Translations under genes and position numbers: made by a program | Shown here: piece after piece, positions 43,976-52,103 of the stretch | Layout of the letters: each line of letters begins with the position of its first letter | How positions within the stretch are numbered: position 1 is the stretch's first letter | The notes under the pieces: generated by a model | What the model saw: only the letters and a program-made list of their open reading frames with translations | Told to the model about the DNA's origin: nothing | The model's database searches: none | Assembly (NCBI GenBank): GCA_964389025.1 | Contig: CAYMCQ010000002.1 | Location: 1-64,000, forward strand | Direction: 5' to 3' | Source of the DNA: CAYMCQ01 sp964389025 | Lineage (GTDB): Bacteria; Verrucomicrobiota; Verrucomicrobiia; Limisphaerales; CAYMCQ01 | DNA: 64,000 nucleotides

Positions 43976-46900
43976 TTACTTCAGAGGCGTGAATACCTGC
44001 AAGCCGGTGCCCGCAGCCAAACCATTCGGCGAGTTGTAAACCTGCCACGAGGTTGGATCATTTGCTCCATTCCCGTCGCCGTTGGCATCTTCAAAATAAT
44101 CCGGCAATCCGTCGCCGTCGGTATCTACGGGTTGGTCGCTGCCGTTCACCGCGACGTAATGGAAGCCGATGTCCACCGTGGAGGTGGGTACTTCCTTCAC
44201 CTGATCGGCTGTGGTGGTGTAGTGATACAGCGCGGCATTGGTGGCATAGCGGCTGCCGGCGTCGATCAGCAGGCTTAAATTTCCACCGGTAGTCGGGTAG
44301 TAGTAACTTCCCAACGCGCCACTTTGGTAATCAGCATTCGCCACCGTGACGTCATGCCCACCCGAACCGGGAAGTTGCGTCGTGCTATGATAACCGTTGT
44401 AGTCGTTTGGCCAGGGTTCGCTCCCGTCATTGCTCAAATTCACCGTGTCAAAGAGATTGTCAAAGACATACCAGGCAGCATTGGCAGTATTGTCCTCTAA
44501 ACTTACGGTGCCGCCCAGGAACAGGTTGTTGTATAAAAGAGTCTGCAACGGCGTTTGATCCTCGCCCGGCATCGGGAAAAGGCTATGTCCTTGAGTTACT
44601 TTAAAATTGACCCGCTGCACCAAACAGTTCGTGAACGACACGGTCGCCAGTTGACAACCAAAACAGAACGGGTTTGAAATCCCCAAATCCATGAATCCGC
44701 CCCGCCAGAAGCAGTCCCTTAATGCGATGGCCTTGAAGCCAAGTAAGTTATTGTGAACAAAATACCGTTTGTGATAGGCATCACTCAACAAGGATATGTC
44801 CGTAAACCGCATCCGCACTTCGGTGTATGAAAAGAAATCCATCATTTGAATCACGGACATGGTCGAACCGGTAGTCCCCCAAACCGATGACTGTTCCTGC
44901 ACGGCCTGATAACGCACGAACCGGTTGAGATTGATCGGTGTGCCTTCACTGTAAATTTTCCCGCCCTTTCTTAGTTGGATTCCGTTCGTCCCGTAAACCC
45001 CAATCGCGACCCCGTTGGTCAACGTCAGCGTAGCGTTTGTAAGTGCGACGCCGCTCATCACATAATCAAGCGGGTCGTAGTGATAACCCAGATCGGGTGC
45101 ATCTGTATCCCGCTGGGCTTGGGGATTAAGCGTCGTGTTGATCATGATTGCGTTTGTGAGAATGATTGGCGGATACGTCGTTTTCGTTTCCAGTTCAGCC
45201 AGCAGCCATGGGCTGATGTCGGTCGTTCCTGCGTCGCGGTAAGTGCCGTCGGCCAGATAATAGTTGCCCGCGCCCACACTTTGAAAAGCGCTTCCGTCAA
45301 CTTCCTCGGTGTGGTCAGTGGTAAGGGTGCACTGCGTCTGGTCGGGAACGCCCAACAGCAGACTGTTTGCCAACGATATCTGGTTAGCGGTGGTGCCGAA
45401 ACCGAAATTGGCGCAACTGTCAATCGTCAGGTGCTCGCCGTGGATATTCACTGGCGTTCCGTTGTTTGGTCCTTCTTCCTCATTACAGCCACCGCACCAG
45501 AACAGCGTTACAATGTTCGTGAACAACCCATTCTGAACATGGAGATTAGCGCCGCCCTTCATCCCGATATAACAGTTGAGCAATTGAACGTTCCGGAGGT
45601 AAATGTCGCCAGAATCGGGGAATCGGAACGCGCTTACCAAATAGTTCACCCGCAGATGTCGCAGGTCAGTAAGGTTTTCCGACACGCGCAACACGTCACA
45701 GGCACTGCCGTGAAACTCATTCCCATTTCCGCCGTAGTAGCCGGTGCTGCCGAAATACCCGTTTGGCGTCCCGCAGCTGCCGGAAATCCTTTCGCCAACC
45801 GTGTCGTCGTCCATCGCGGTGAAGATGGCCGGTCTGTAAGCCGTCGTCTGGCAATCAATCGGGCCATTGAACGAAATGGTTCCAGCCGGGTCACCAGAAG
45901 TATTTTCGGGCGAGCGACCGAATTTCACCACGGTTCCGCCTTCAATTGTGCTCGTTCCGTCCAGATTAACGTCCCCACTGCAAAAATATGTCGTATCGCC
46001 CTGGAACGTGAAATCTGTGCTGCTCGCGAGCGCTGAATAGTCCAGCACGAAACCGGGCTGCCCGTAAATATCCAGTTGGGCAAGTTCTATCGGCTTGTCA
46101 GATGTGCCTGTCGGCAAGGCCGGCAGCTTCCTCTCAATGCTAGCCAGATTTTGGAATTTCTTCGTGTCAGGAAGCGCCGCCTGTGGCTTCTCCGGCAAAG
46201 TTTTCAGCGTGCTTTCGATCCGTTTGTATTGAACTTCCTCGACCAAAAACTTTCTCCCGTCCAGCACCGTCCACTGTTTCACCACCGGCACGCTGGACTT
46301 TTGATTGGCCTCAGCGCCAATAGCAAATGCTTTCCCTCTGCCGATTTTCATTTCACCGAAATCAAGTTTCTCATCCGTCAGACCGACTTGCCCGTCAACG
46401 ACCACTTGTTCTTTCACCGGCTCGGGCGGATCGAGAAATTCTGTGAGCACTTGCAGACGAGTCGTTGCTGGATCAAGCCCCCACTCACTCGGCGATGGCG
46501 GTTGCTCGCGCAAAATGATGTCCTGCTCCAGCCCGGCTTTCGTGAGCGTGTAAAGCACGTCGGCCTTCACGTCGGTAAAAGCGTTTTGGTAAATGATTTT
46601 GTTCTTGGATGGCAGAAGAAACCCGTCCGCATCCTGCAACTCGGCTATCAACACGCTCTTGCCACTCGCCGTATCGAAATAACTCAATCCAAGAATGTGG
46701 CTCTTGAGATTTTTGCCGTCGGGCGTGAGAAGTTCCACTGCGCCCGCCACGTTGACGTTTCCATCGAACGAAACCTTGTGAGGAGTCTTGCTTGCAACCG
46801 CGCCATCCTGAGCGATCTCTATCACAGTGCTGGATTCTTTCCACTCGCCGTTGTCAAAATAGTGCATCGAAGTTTCAAGTTCTGTGTAAGCCGAGTTCGT

Positions 46901-47074
46901 GCGCCCGATGACTTTTCCAGCCTTGTTTGTTTCGTAAGTCACCTGCGCCCACACACGGTGATTGGCCCCGCGTTCGGATATGGAATAGTCCGATGCGCCT
47001 TCGGGATTGGCACCGGAAGAATTCAGGGCGTGAGCAACCAATAAAACGCATGAGAATAACGCGAGAGTTTTCAT
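43976..47074 (-). CDS. large secreted protein partner of the RHS gene, 1032 aa
   Basis: Signal peptide MKTLALFSCVLLVAHALNSS. The body begins with a domain of about 330 aa lacking known signature but with YSISERGANHRVWAQVTYET and a run of Thr/Asn-rich beta segments, then a right-handed beta-helix-like region with INGEHLTIDSCANFGFGTTA-like repeats (actual nearby: NIHGEHLTIDSCANFGFGTT). The end has a TSP3/calcium motif DTDGDGLPDYFEDANGDGNG. It is encoded 50 bases upstream of the RHS gene on the same strand; such paired genes recur in this lineage. Probably surface display or delivery. Confidence 0.75.
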   Translation of the reverse strand: MKTLALFSCVLLVAHALNSSGANPEGASDYSISERGANHRVWAQVTYETNKAGKVIGRTNSAYTELETSMHYFDNGEWKESSTVIEIAQDGAVASKTPHKVSFDGNVNVAGAVELLTPDGKNLKSHILGLSYFDTASGKSVLIAELQDADGFLLPSKNKIIYQNAFTDVKADVLYTLTKAGLEQDIILREQPPSPSEWGLDPATTRLQVLTEFLDPPEPVKEQVVVDGQVGLTDEKLDFGEMKIGRGKAFAIGAEANQKSSVPVVKQWTVLDGRKFLVEEVQYKRIESTLKTLPEKPQAALPDTKKFQNLASIERKLPALPTGTSDKPIELAQLDIYGQPGFVLDYSALASSTDFTFQGDTTYFCSGDVNLDGTSTIEGGTVVKFGRSPENTSGDPAGTISFNGPIDCQTTAYRPAIFTAMDDDTVGERISGSCGTPNGYFGSTGYYGGNGNEFHGSACDVLRVSENLTDLRHLRVNYLVSAFRFPDSGDIYLRNVQLLNCYIGMKGGANLHVQNGLFTNIVTLFWCGGCNEEEGPNNGTPVNIHGEHLTIDSCANFGFGTTANQISLANSLLLGVPDQTQCTLTTDHTEEVDGSAFQSVGAGNYYLADGTYRDAGTTDISPWLLAELETKTTYPPIILTNAIMINTTLNPQAQRDTDAPDLGYHYDPLDYVMSGVALTNATLTLTNGVAIGVYGTNGIQLRKGGKIYSEGTPINLNRFVRYQAVQEQSSVWGTTGSTMSVIQMMDFFSYTEVRMRFTDISLLSDAYHKRYFVHNNLLGFKAIALRDCFWRGGFMDLGISNPFCFGCQLATVSFTNCLVQRVNFKVTQGHSLFPMPGEDQTPLQTLLYNNLFLGGTVSLEDNTANAAWYVFDNLFDTVNLSNDGSEPWPNDYNGYHSTTQLPGSGGHDVTVANADYQSGALGSYYYPTTGGNLSLLIDAGSRYATNAALYHYTTTADQVKEVPTSTVDIGFHYVAVNGSDQPVDTDGDGLPDYFEDANGDGNGANDPTSWQVYNSPNGLAAGTGLQVFTPLK

Positions 47075-47347
47075 AAAGCGAAATGTCTAGAAATAGCCGC
47101 CAAGCCGAAACATCTCTGAAGGGAACACAAACCCATTGCCGACAAAGGAAGGTATGCCGGCAAACTGATTCGATGATTGGTTTTCATCGCGCCTGATTGA
47201 AAGCACTCACGGTTGACCCCAATGAGTGACTGCCTTAAAGCTATCTGCACCGAAAACGAAAACACAGAGGAAGAATAGCGAGTCCCAATGTGTTGAAGGC
47301 GTTTCTACTCTTGCACTTGTAGGGGGTCAATAGAATTCCTGAAGAAG

Positions 47348-47878
47348 TTATTCACAGGCTGTAGAGCTCTTGTGATGATGCCGTTGGCGCACCATCAAAG
47401 CCAGCGCCACTGCATCAAATATGTCCATCCGATAGTCTTCGCTCATCCAGGGGCGACGCTTGGGCGGCAGGCGAAAACCCAGTTCATCAGAAAACTTTTT
47501 TGCGATGATTTCTGCCAGAGCGTATTTGGTTCCTTGACCATCGTCAAAAAAGGCCTGCCTCACTTGTTCTTTCGAGAACAAGACCGCAATGACATTGTGG
47601 CTTTTCGCCAGGGTAATAATTTGTTTACCGAGTGCGCGGATTCTTGTAGAGCGACGGAATGGTTTGGTTGAAGTATCTTCAAGAACGACGACGTCGGGTT
47701 GGTAATGAGCGACCATCTTTTCCACTTGTGCGATGCAGCCAGGATTCTTGTCGCCTGTTACCGACTTCACGCCCCAATCAGCGAGCGTATCGAGTCCTTC
47801 AACGAGAGCAAAGCCGAACCCTCTCGTTGAGGGAGCGATTGCCAAGATGCGAGGATATTTTGAAAGTGGTTTCTTCAT
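47348..47878 (-). CDS. RuvC-fold (RNase H-like) protein lacking first Asp
   Basis: 176 aa. The opening, ILAIAPSTRGFGFALVEG, aligns with RuvC-type ILGIDPGxxxxGYAV, but the first catalytic Asp is Ala (AIAP). Later acidic positions are kept: VVVLEDTS (Glu) and the C-terminal MDIFDAVALALMV (D-x-x-D). Six bases downstream of the XRE gene on the same strand. Most likely a Holliday-junction/transposase-like nuclease relative, with either an altered or a non-catalytic role. I believe relatives with the same AIAP occur elsewhere, so this is a family trait and not a random mutation. Its substrate is unknown. Confidence 0.75.
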   Translation of the reverse strand: MKKPLSKYPRILAIAPSTRGFGFALVEGLDTLADWGVKSVTGDKNPGCIAQVEKMVAHYQPDVVVLEDTSTKPFRRSTRIRALGKQIITLAKSHNVIAVLFSKEQVRQAFFDDGQGTKYALAEIIAKKFSDELGFRLPPKRRPWMSEDYRMDIFDAVALALMVRQRHHHKSSTACE

Positions 47879-47884
47879 GATGGA

Positions 47885-48217
47885 TTAAGCAGCGGTAAGA
47901 TCGGTAAGCGCCTCACGCTTGCGGATAGTCTGCGCATTCCGTTTACCGCCATCTTTTCTCTCGGCAAGTATTTTGGCTCGCTCCGCAACGTCCCGTTCGA
48001 CTTTTTGATAAAGGCCCCCAAAGAGTTCGCTCACCGACCTCTTGAAAATCACTTCAAAAGCCAGCGCCGTTTCCAAACTCGGTTCACGAACAAACATCTC
48101 ATAGCGGCAAACCTTGGCTCCGCTTTTTGTTCCCAAAAGAAACGCCACTTCGTCTTGCGAGAGAGCGAGGCGTTTTCTATTTGCCCTGAGATAATTTGGA
48201 AATTGAGGCGAAGACAT
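47885..48217 (-). CDS. XRE family transcriptional regulator, 110 aa
   Basis: The N-terminal half is an HTH (LRANRKRLALSQDEVAFLLG, TKSGAKVCRYEMFVREPSLE, TALAFEVIF). A basic, Lys/Arg-rich C-terminus follows (GGKRNAQTIRKREALTDL). It precedes the RuvC-fold gene by six bases. Three inverted repeats upstream (48295-48370) are candidate operators, and the divergent recombinase module starts on the other side. Confidence 0.82.
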   Translation of the reverse strand: MSSPQFPNYLRANRKRLALSQDEVAFLLGTKSGAKVCRYEMFVREPSLETALAFEVIFKRSVSELFGGLYQKVERDVAERAKILAERKDGGKRNAQTIRKREALTDLTAA

Positions 48218-48294
48218 GAGAGTTAAAACGAAGAACTCATTGCGAGTTCAGATTCACACTATCGGATTACCGAAGTTACCAAAGGAGGGAACCT

Positions 48295-48370
48295 TTGCCG
48301 GAAACGGCAACTTTTTACACAAAACCACCAAGCAGGCGTAGCTTGGTGGCATGGTATTAGAACATACCAT
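48295..48370. promoter_or_regulatory. three inverted repeats in the divergent control region
   Basis: (1) TTGCCG-GAAA-CGGCAA at 48295-48310; (2) CCACCAAGC-7-GCTTGGTGG at 48325-48349; (3) ATGGTAT-TAGAAC-ATACCAT at 48351-48370. All are perfect and lie between the minus-strand XRE gene (48217) and the plus-strand 62-aa gene (48456). The first resembles a terminator with CTTTTT after it; the third looks like an operator. The 48371-48455 stretch shows nothing else. Confidence 0.65.
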
Positions 48371-48455
48371 TTATTTTCTGTCAAAGAGCGGAGCATGCCG
48401 CATTGAGCAAACCTGCCCTCCTTTTTTGATTCCGATACACATGTAGATTGGAGTT

Positions 48456-48644
48456 ATGAAAACACCACAACAGTTGAGCCGCCAGGCCATTGACGAGTTC
48501 AAGGCGATTTATCAGGAGGAATTCGGTCAGACTCTTTCAGACGATGAAGTCCAGGAGATCGCCGTTCGCTTGTTGCGATTTTTTGGCATTCTTGTCAGGC
48601 CACTTCCGGGTGAGGCCGAAGATGAGAAGCCCATTCGGGAGTAG
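48456..48644 (+). CDS. small acidic helical protein, 62 aa, recombinase-linked
   Basis: MKTPQQLSRQAIDEFKAIYQ then EEFGQTLSDDEVQEIAVRLL and RFFGILVRPLPG. Helical, no known domain. A clear homologue of 49 aa is encoded on the other strand on the far side of the serine recombinase (50640-50789): both share I-Y-x-E-E, L-[ST]-D-D and V-R-L-L-R-[FL]-F. The pairing suggests a role tied to the recombinase, such as a directionality or transposition accessory factor; this is inference. Confidence 0.65.
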   Translation: MKTPQQLSRQAIDEFKAIYQEEFGQTLSDDEVQEIAVRLLRFFGILVRPLPGEAEDEKPIRE

Positions 48645-48730
48645 CACCGTTGACGCAATCATTTGGGGTACGTTAGCATTGGTATATTCCCAGCAAGTTG
48701 TCGCTTCCCCGTCGTTAATCACACATCTTT

Positions 48731-50578
48731 ATGACTGGATATTTCATCTACTGCCGCAAATCATCCGAAGCCGAAGACCGGCAGGTTCTTTCCATTGAAT
48801 CGCAAACCCGCGAGTTGAAGGAACTCGCACTAAAACTCAATCTCCCCGTCTCAGAAATTTTGATGGAATCGAAATCCGCGAAAGAACCGGGTCGGCCTGT
48901 GTTCAATCACATGATGCAGCGCCTCTACCGGGGCGAAGCCGCCGGCATCATCTGCTGGAAACTTGACCGTCTGGCGCGCAACCCCGTGGACGGCGGTTCC
49001 ATCATCTGGGCGATAAAACAGCATCGCATCAAAGTGATGACACCGGCCCAGAGTTACGCGCACGAGGATGACAACATCATCCTCATGTATATCGAATTCG
49101 GCATGGCCCAAAAATACGTTGATGACTTGAGCAAGAACGTAAAGCGAGGGCTGAAAACCAAGATTGAAAAGGGCTGGTATCCCGGTGTTGCTCCCGCTGG
49201 CTATTTGAACAACACTGTTAAATTAAGTGGAGAGAACAATTTGATCAAAGACCCGGAACGCTTTCCCTTGATCCGGCGCATGTGGGACTTGATGTTGACC
49301 GGTCTCTATACCCCGCCAAGGATTCGAGAGATTGCGAACAACGAATGGAGCTTTCGCACGAGGTCCACGCGGAAAATGGGCGGCAAGCCGCTTTGTCTAA
49401 GCGCCATCTATCAAGTTTTCACCAAGCCGTTCTACTACGGCTGGTTTGAGTATCCCAACGGAAGCGGACAGTGGTATCAGGGGAAACACGAACCGCTCAT
49501 CACCCAGGCTGAATATGAACGTGTGCAGGTATTGCTTGGTCGAAACGGGAATCCGAGGCCCAAGACGCACCTTGAATTTGCCTTCACTGGACTCATTCGC
49601 TGCGGAGATTGCCATTCCATGGTGACGGCAGAGGAAAAGCGTCAACTCATTTGCAGCGGGTGCCGTTTCAAATTTGCGTACCAGAACCACGATGCATGTC
49701 CCCGCTGCGAAACTCCAATCGAGACGATGACCGGGGCGATCTTCCTTCACTACACCTACTACCATTGCACGAAGGCAAAGAATCCCGGTTGCGTCCAAAA
49801 ATCGGTGAGCGGCAAGGAACTAGACCGCCAGATCGACAATTATCTGTCGCGGATACAGATTTCGGAACGGTTCAAGGAATGGGCGCTCAAATATCTCCAT
49901 GAGTTGCATGAGAAAGAAAGCGCATCGCGAAACGACATCATTCAAGCTCAACAGAATGCCTATCGGGAATGCGTGCGGAGAATTGACAACTTGGTGAAGC
50001 TAAAGACTTCGCCGGATAATGCTGACGGAAGTTTGCTGTCCGATGAAGAATATGGACGGCAGCGGGTGGAACTGCTCAAAGAAAAGTCCGCGCTTGAGGA
50101 ATTGCTCCGCGATGCCGGGCATCGGATTGAACAGTGGGTGAAGCTCTCCGAACGGACATTTGAATTCGCGTGCGCGGCGAGGGACAGATTCTCCAAAGGG
50201 GACTCGAAGACCAAGAAGGAGATTCTTGTCGCAATTGGATCGAACCTGACTTTGAAGGACAAAAAGCTCTGCATTGAAGCCAAAAAACCGTTCCTGATTT
50301 TAGAAAAGTCCTTGTCTCTCGATGAACCTGAAAATGAACCTATCGAACCTGAAAATACCGCTGTGTCACAAAGACAAAAAGAGGCAAATGCCTCTCTTAG
50401 TCCAAGACGGCTGGGAGGAAGACACGAAGCACGAACGGAGCACATCTACCAAAAGGTCGTAAGAAAAGTATACCACTTCTTCCGGGATGAAGTCGTTTCA
50501 GGGCGGTTTAACTTTTCTGATTGGAAAACCTTGTATGACTGGAGCAGCGGTAAAAGCCACGATCATCATGAAAACTAG
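48731..50578 (+). CDS. large serine recombinase
   Basis: 615 aa. N-terminal resolvase domain with the nucleophile in YCRKSS (Ser11, counted from MTGYFIYCRKS), ESQTRELKELA, and the active-site Arg region CWKLDRLARNPVDGG. A recombinase domain follows (GLKTKIEKGWYPGVAPAGYL), then a zinc ribbon with an unusual extra Cys pair (CGDC, CSGC, CPRC). The C-terminus is a coiled-coil region. Such enzymes integrate phages or mobile elements at att sites. Nearby genes for regulators and small proteins suggest a mobile unit; I see no clear att pair around it. Confidence 0.93.
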   Translation: MTGYFIYCRKSSEAEDRQVLSIESQTRELKELALKLNLPVSEILMESKSAKEPGRPVFNHMMQRLYRGEAAGIICWKLDRLARNPVDGGSIIWAIKQHRIKVMTPAQSYAHEDDNIILMYIEFGMAQKYVDDLSKNVKRGLKTKIEKGWYPGVAPAGYLNNTVKLSGENNLIKDPERFPLIRRMWDLMLTGLYTPPRIREIANNEWSFRTRSTRKMGGKPLCLSAIYQVFTKPFYYGWFEYPNGSGQWYQGKHEPLITQAEYERVQVLLGRNGNPRPKTHLEFAFTGLIRCGDCHSMVTAEEKRQLICSGCRFKFAYQNHDACPRCETPIETMTGAIFLHYTYYHCTKAKNPGCVQKSVSGKELDRQIDNYLSRIQISERFKEWALKYLHELHEKESASRNDIIQAQQNAYRECVRRIDNLVKLKTSPDNADGSLLSDEEYGRQRVELLKEKSALEELLRDAGHRIEQWVKLSERTFEFACAARDRFSKGDSKTKKEILVAIGSNLTLKDKKLCIEAKKPFLILEKSLSLDEPENEPIEPENTAVSQRQKEANASLSPRRLGGRHEARTEHIYQKVVRKVYHFFRDEVVSGRFNFSDWKTLYDWSSGKSHDHHEN

Positions 50579-50639
50579 ATCGAATAACGTGGTACACATA
50601 CCAAGATTACTTAAGCGTTCTCGTCAATGGAGTTTTTTG

Positions 50640-50789
50640 TCACTCGTCAGTCTTTCGCGTAAGAAGATCAAACAAGCGAAGCAGTCGTACTCCGAGCTCT
50701 TCTGCCCCGTCATCGGTGAGAACCCCGTTACATTCCTCCGTATAGATCTTCCGCAATTCATCTTTGGCTTTTTGGGAAAGCGTGGCCAT
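50640..50789 (-). CDS. 49-aa homologue of the 48456 protein
   Basis: Read on the minus strand from the ATG at 50789: MATLSQKAKDELRKIYTEEC then NGVLTDDGAEELGVRLLRLF and DLLTRKTDE, ending at TGA (50640). It lines up with the 62-aa protein at 48456 across its length. The gene is shorter than the usual ORF-length cutoffs and would be missed by most annotation. It faces the recombinase from the other side. Confidence rests on that homology. Confidence 0.7.
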   Translation of the reverse strand: MATLSQKAKDELRKIYTEECNGVLTDDGAEELGVRLLRLFDLLTRKTDE

Positions 50790-50883
50790 GGGAGAAAAAG
50801 TGTAATCCGTTTGCAGCAACTTGTCACATCCGGCAAGAATGAGCGTCTAGGAGTCGCTGCTTAGTAGTCCTACCATATATTTC

Positions 50884-51186
50884 ATGAATCAAGAGAACCA
50901 TTTTCAAAACAACCTTAAGAGACTCCGAAAGGAGGCTGGGTTACGTCAGATTGATATCGCAGAGAGGCTCGGGCACACAAGTGCCGACCGCGTTTCGCAC
51001 TGGGAAAAAGGTCTGGCAGTCCCAGGGCTCATAAATTTATTCAAGCTGTCGATTATTTATGGAACTTCACCACAAGAATTGTACGCAGAGCTCTATGCGT
51101 TGCTTACCCACAAGCACGAAGAAGAAGCTGAAGGCGTGTGGAATCAATCGAGGATTCTTGGCTCTAAACTCCAAGACTTCGGATGA
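50884..51186 (+). CDS. XRE family transcriptional regulator, 100 aa
   Basis: NNLKRLRKEAGLRQIDIAER + LGHTSADRVSHWEKGLAVPG is a classic HTH of the Cro/C1 type, with INLFKLSIIYGTSPQELYAE following. The short acidic C-terminus has no known domain. It lies 95 bases downstream of the minus-strand 49-aa gene, divergent, so it may control it. Starts at ATG 50884 preceded by TATATTTC, with no strong SD. Confidence 0.8.
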   Translation: MNQENHFQNNLKRLRKEAGLRQIDIAERLGHTSADRVSHWEKGLAVPGLINLFKLSIIYGTSPQELYAELYALLTHKHEEEAEGVWNQSRILGSKLQDFG

Positions 51187-51506
51187 CGCTGGTTGACACA
51201 TTTAATTGCTATGTTAGGCTGAACCTCTTCTTGTTCTTATAGTTACACGACTTCCTCGCCTCACACTTTCCCGTTCAGAGTATTTTATTTCCCTGTAACA
51301 CCACGTTTGGGAAGTCATACAATTTTTGGGGTCGGCTACAAGTTGACTCCATAGGGCCGGTATCCTCTTACGTGGCTGTTGGGGGGTACTGGCCTGTTTT
51401 TTTGTGAAAAACCAATTGACAAATTTTAACAGCACCTGAGAATAGATCGCTCCTTAGTTCTTTGACATGCCGGGCTATTTCGCGGGATGCCGCATGCATC
51501 CTTTCT
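51187..51506. other. 320-base gap with no gene
   Basis: Nothing coding. A weak promoter candidate TTGACA-16-GAGAAT (51416-51443) precedes the small ORF at 51507. Confidence 0.3.
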
Positions 51507-51740
51507 ATGAATACAAACAGCCACAATACCAATCCGTTCCTATCCAAGACCGTCCACTTGAGCAAACAGGACGTGGAAGTGTTGTTGAGGGTCCTAGCCG
51601 AGTTTCAAGAGGCTATGGTTTCAACAACACCAGACAGTGACCGCGTCGCTGTTAAGATACAATCAGAGGCAACAGCTAAGCCTTGCGAGAGAGAGTGTTT
51701 GGGTACCTTTTGGCAAGATGGCCAATGCCATTTCTATTAA
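51507..51740 (+). CDS. possible small protein, 77 aa
   Basis: Starting at MNTNSHNTNPFLSKTVHLSK it continues QDVEVLLRVLAEFQEAMVST and ends CERECLGTFWQDGQCHFY. No recognised domain. The only support is an open frame with a terminator (51847) downstream and a weak promoter upstream. The upstream in-frame ATG at 51462 is less likely. Confidence 0.35.
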   Translation: MNTNSHNTNPFLSKTVHLSKQDVEVLLRVLAEFQEAMVSTTPDSDRVAVKIQSEATAKPCERECLGTFWQDGQCHFY

Positions 51741-51846
51741 AACTGTGTTCCTTTACTGCGTGAGCCCGCCTGATGAGCCTGTTAGAGGCAAGCCCTAATG
51801 AGGGCGAAAAATTCCCGGCATTGTTTAATCCTTATCATCCTTTGAA

Positions 51847-51880
51847 CCGTTTGGAAAAATCCAAACGGTTTTCTCTTTTT
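51847..51880 (+). terminator. rho-independent terminator
   Basis: CCGTTTGGA (51847-51855) pairs exactly with TCCAAACGG (51860-51868), loop AAAA, followed by TTTTCTCTTTTTT. The surrounding interval 51741-52103 holds no gene I can call; a GC-rich structured stretch lies at 51760-51820. Confidence 0.85.
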
Positions 51881-52103
51881 TGGCTTATTGGTATTTCTAC
51901 CAATTCTTGCTGGGAGACCTAGATGATGTTAGAACATTATCCCACAAAAACCGTAATTTAGTCAAAGCGATCTACCACTACTTTCGTAGCTCGGATAAGT
52001 GTCAGTGCTCGGATTGTCGGCAGGAAAATTTACTGCACGGGGTCAGTTTAAACTAGGGAGCCACAAATCAAAGACGTGAAGGCTTACCTCCTCCGGCAAG
52101 AAT

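Noticed and set aside
48731..50578. att sites flanking the serine recombinase
   Set aside because: I looked for direct repeats on both sides of 48.2-51.2 kb and found no convincing pair; not claimed.
51770..51809. Hammerhead-ribozyme-like core: CTGATGA and GAAA with a plausible stem II
   Set aside because: Stem II pairs (GCC/GGC with inner TTAG/CTAA), but no stem I can be formed next to CTGATGA and stem III would be only AAAT/GTTT. Without these and a valid cleavage site it is likely chance.
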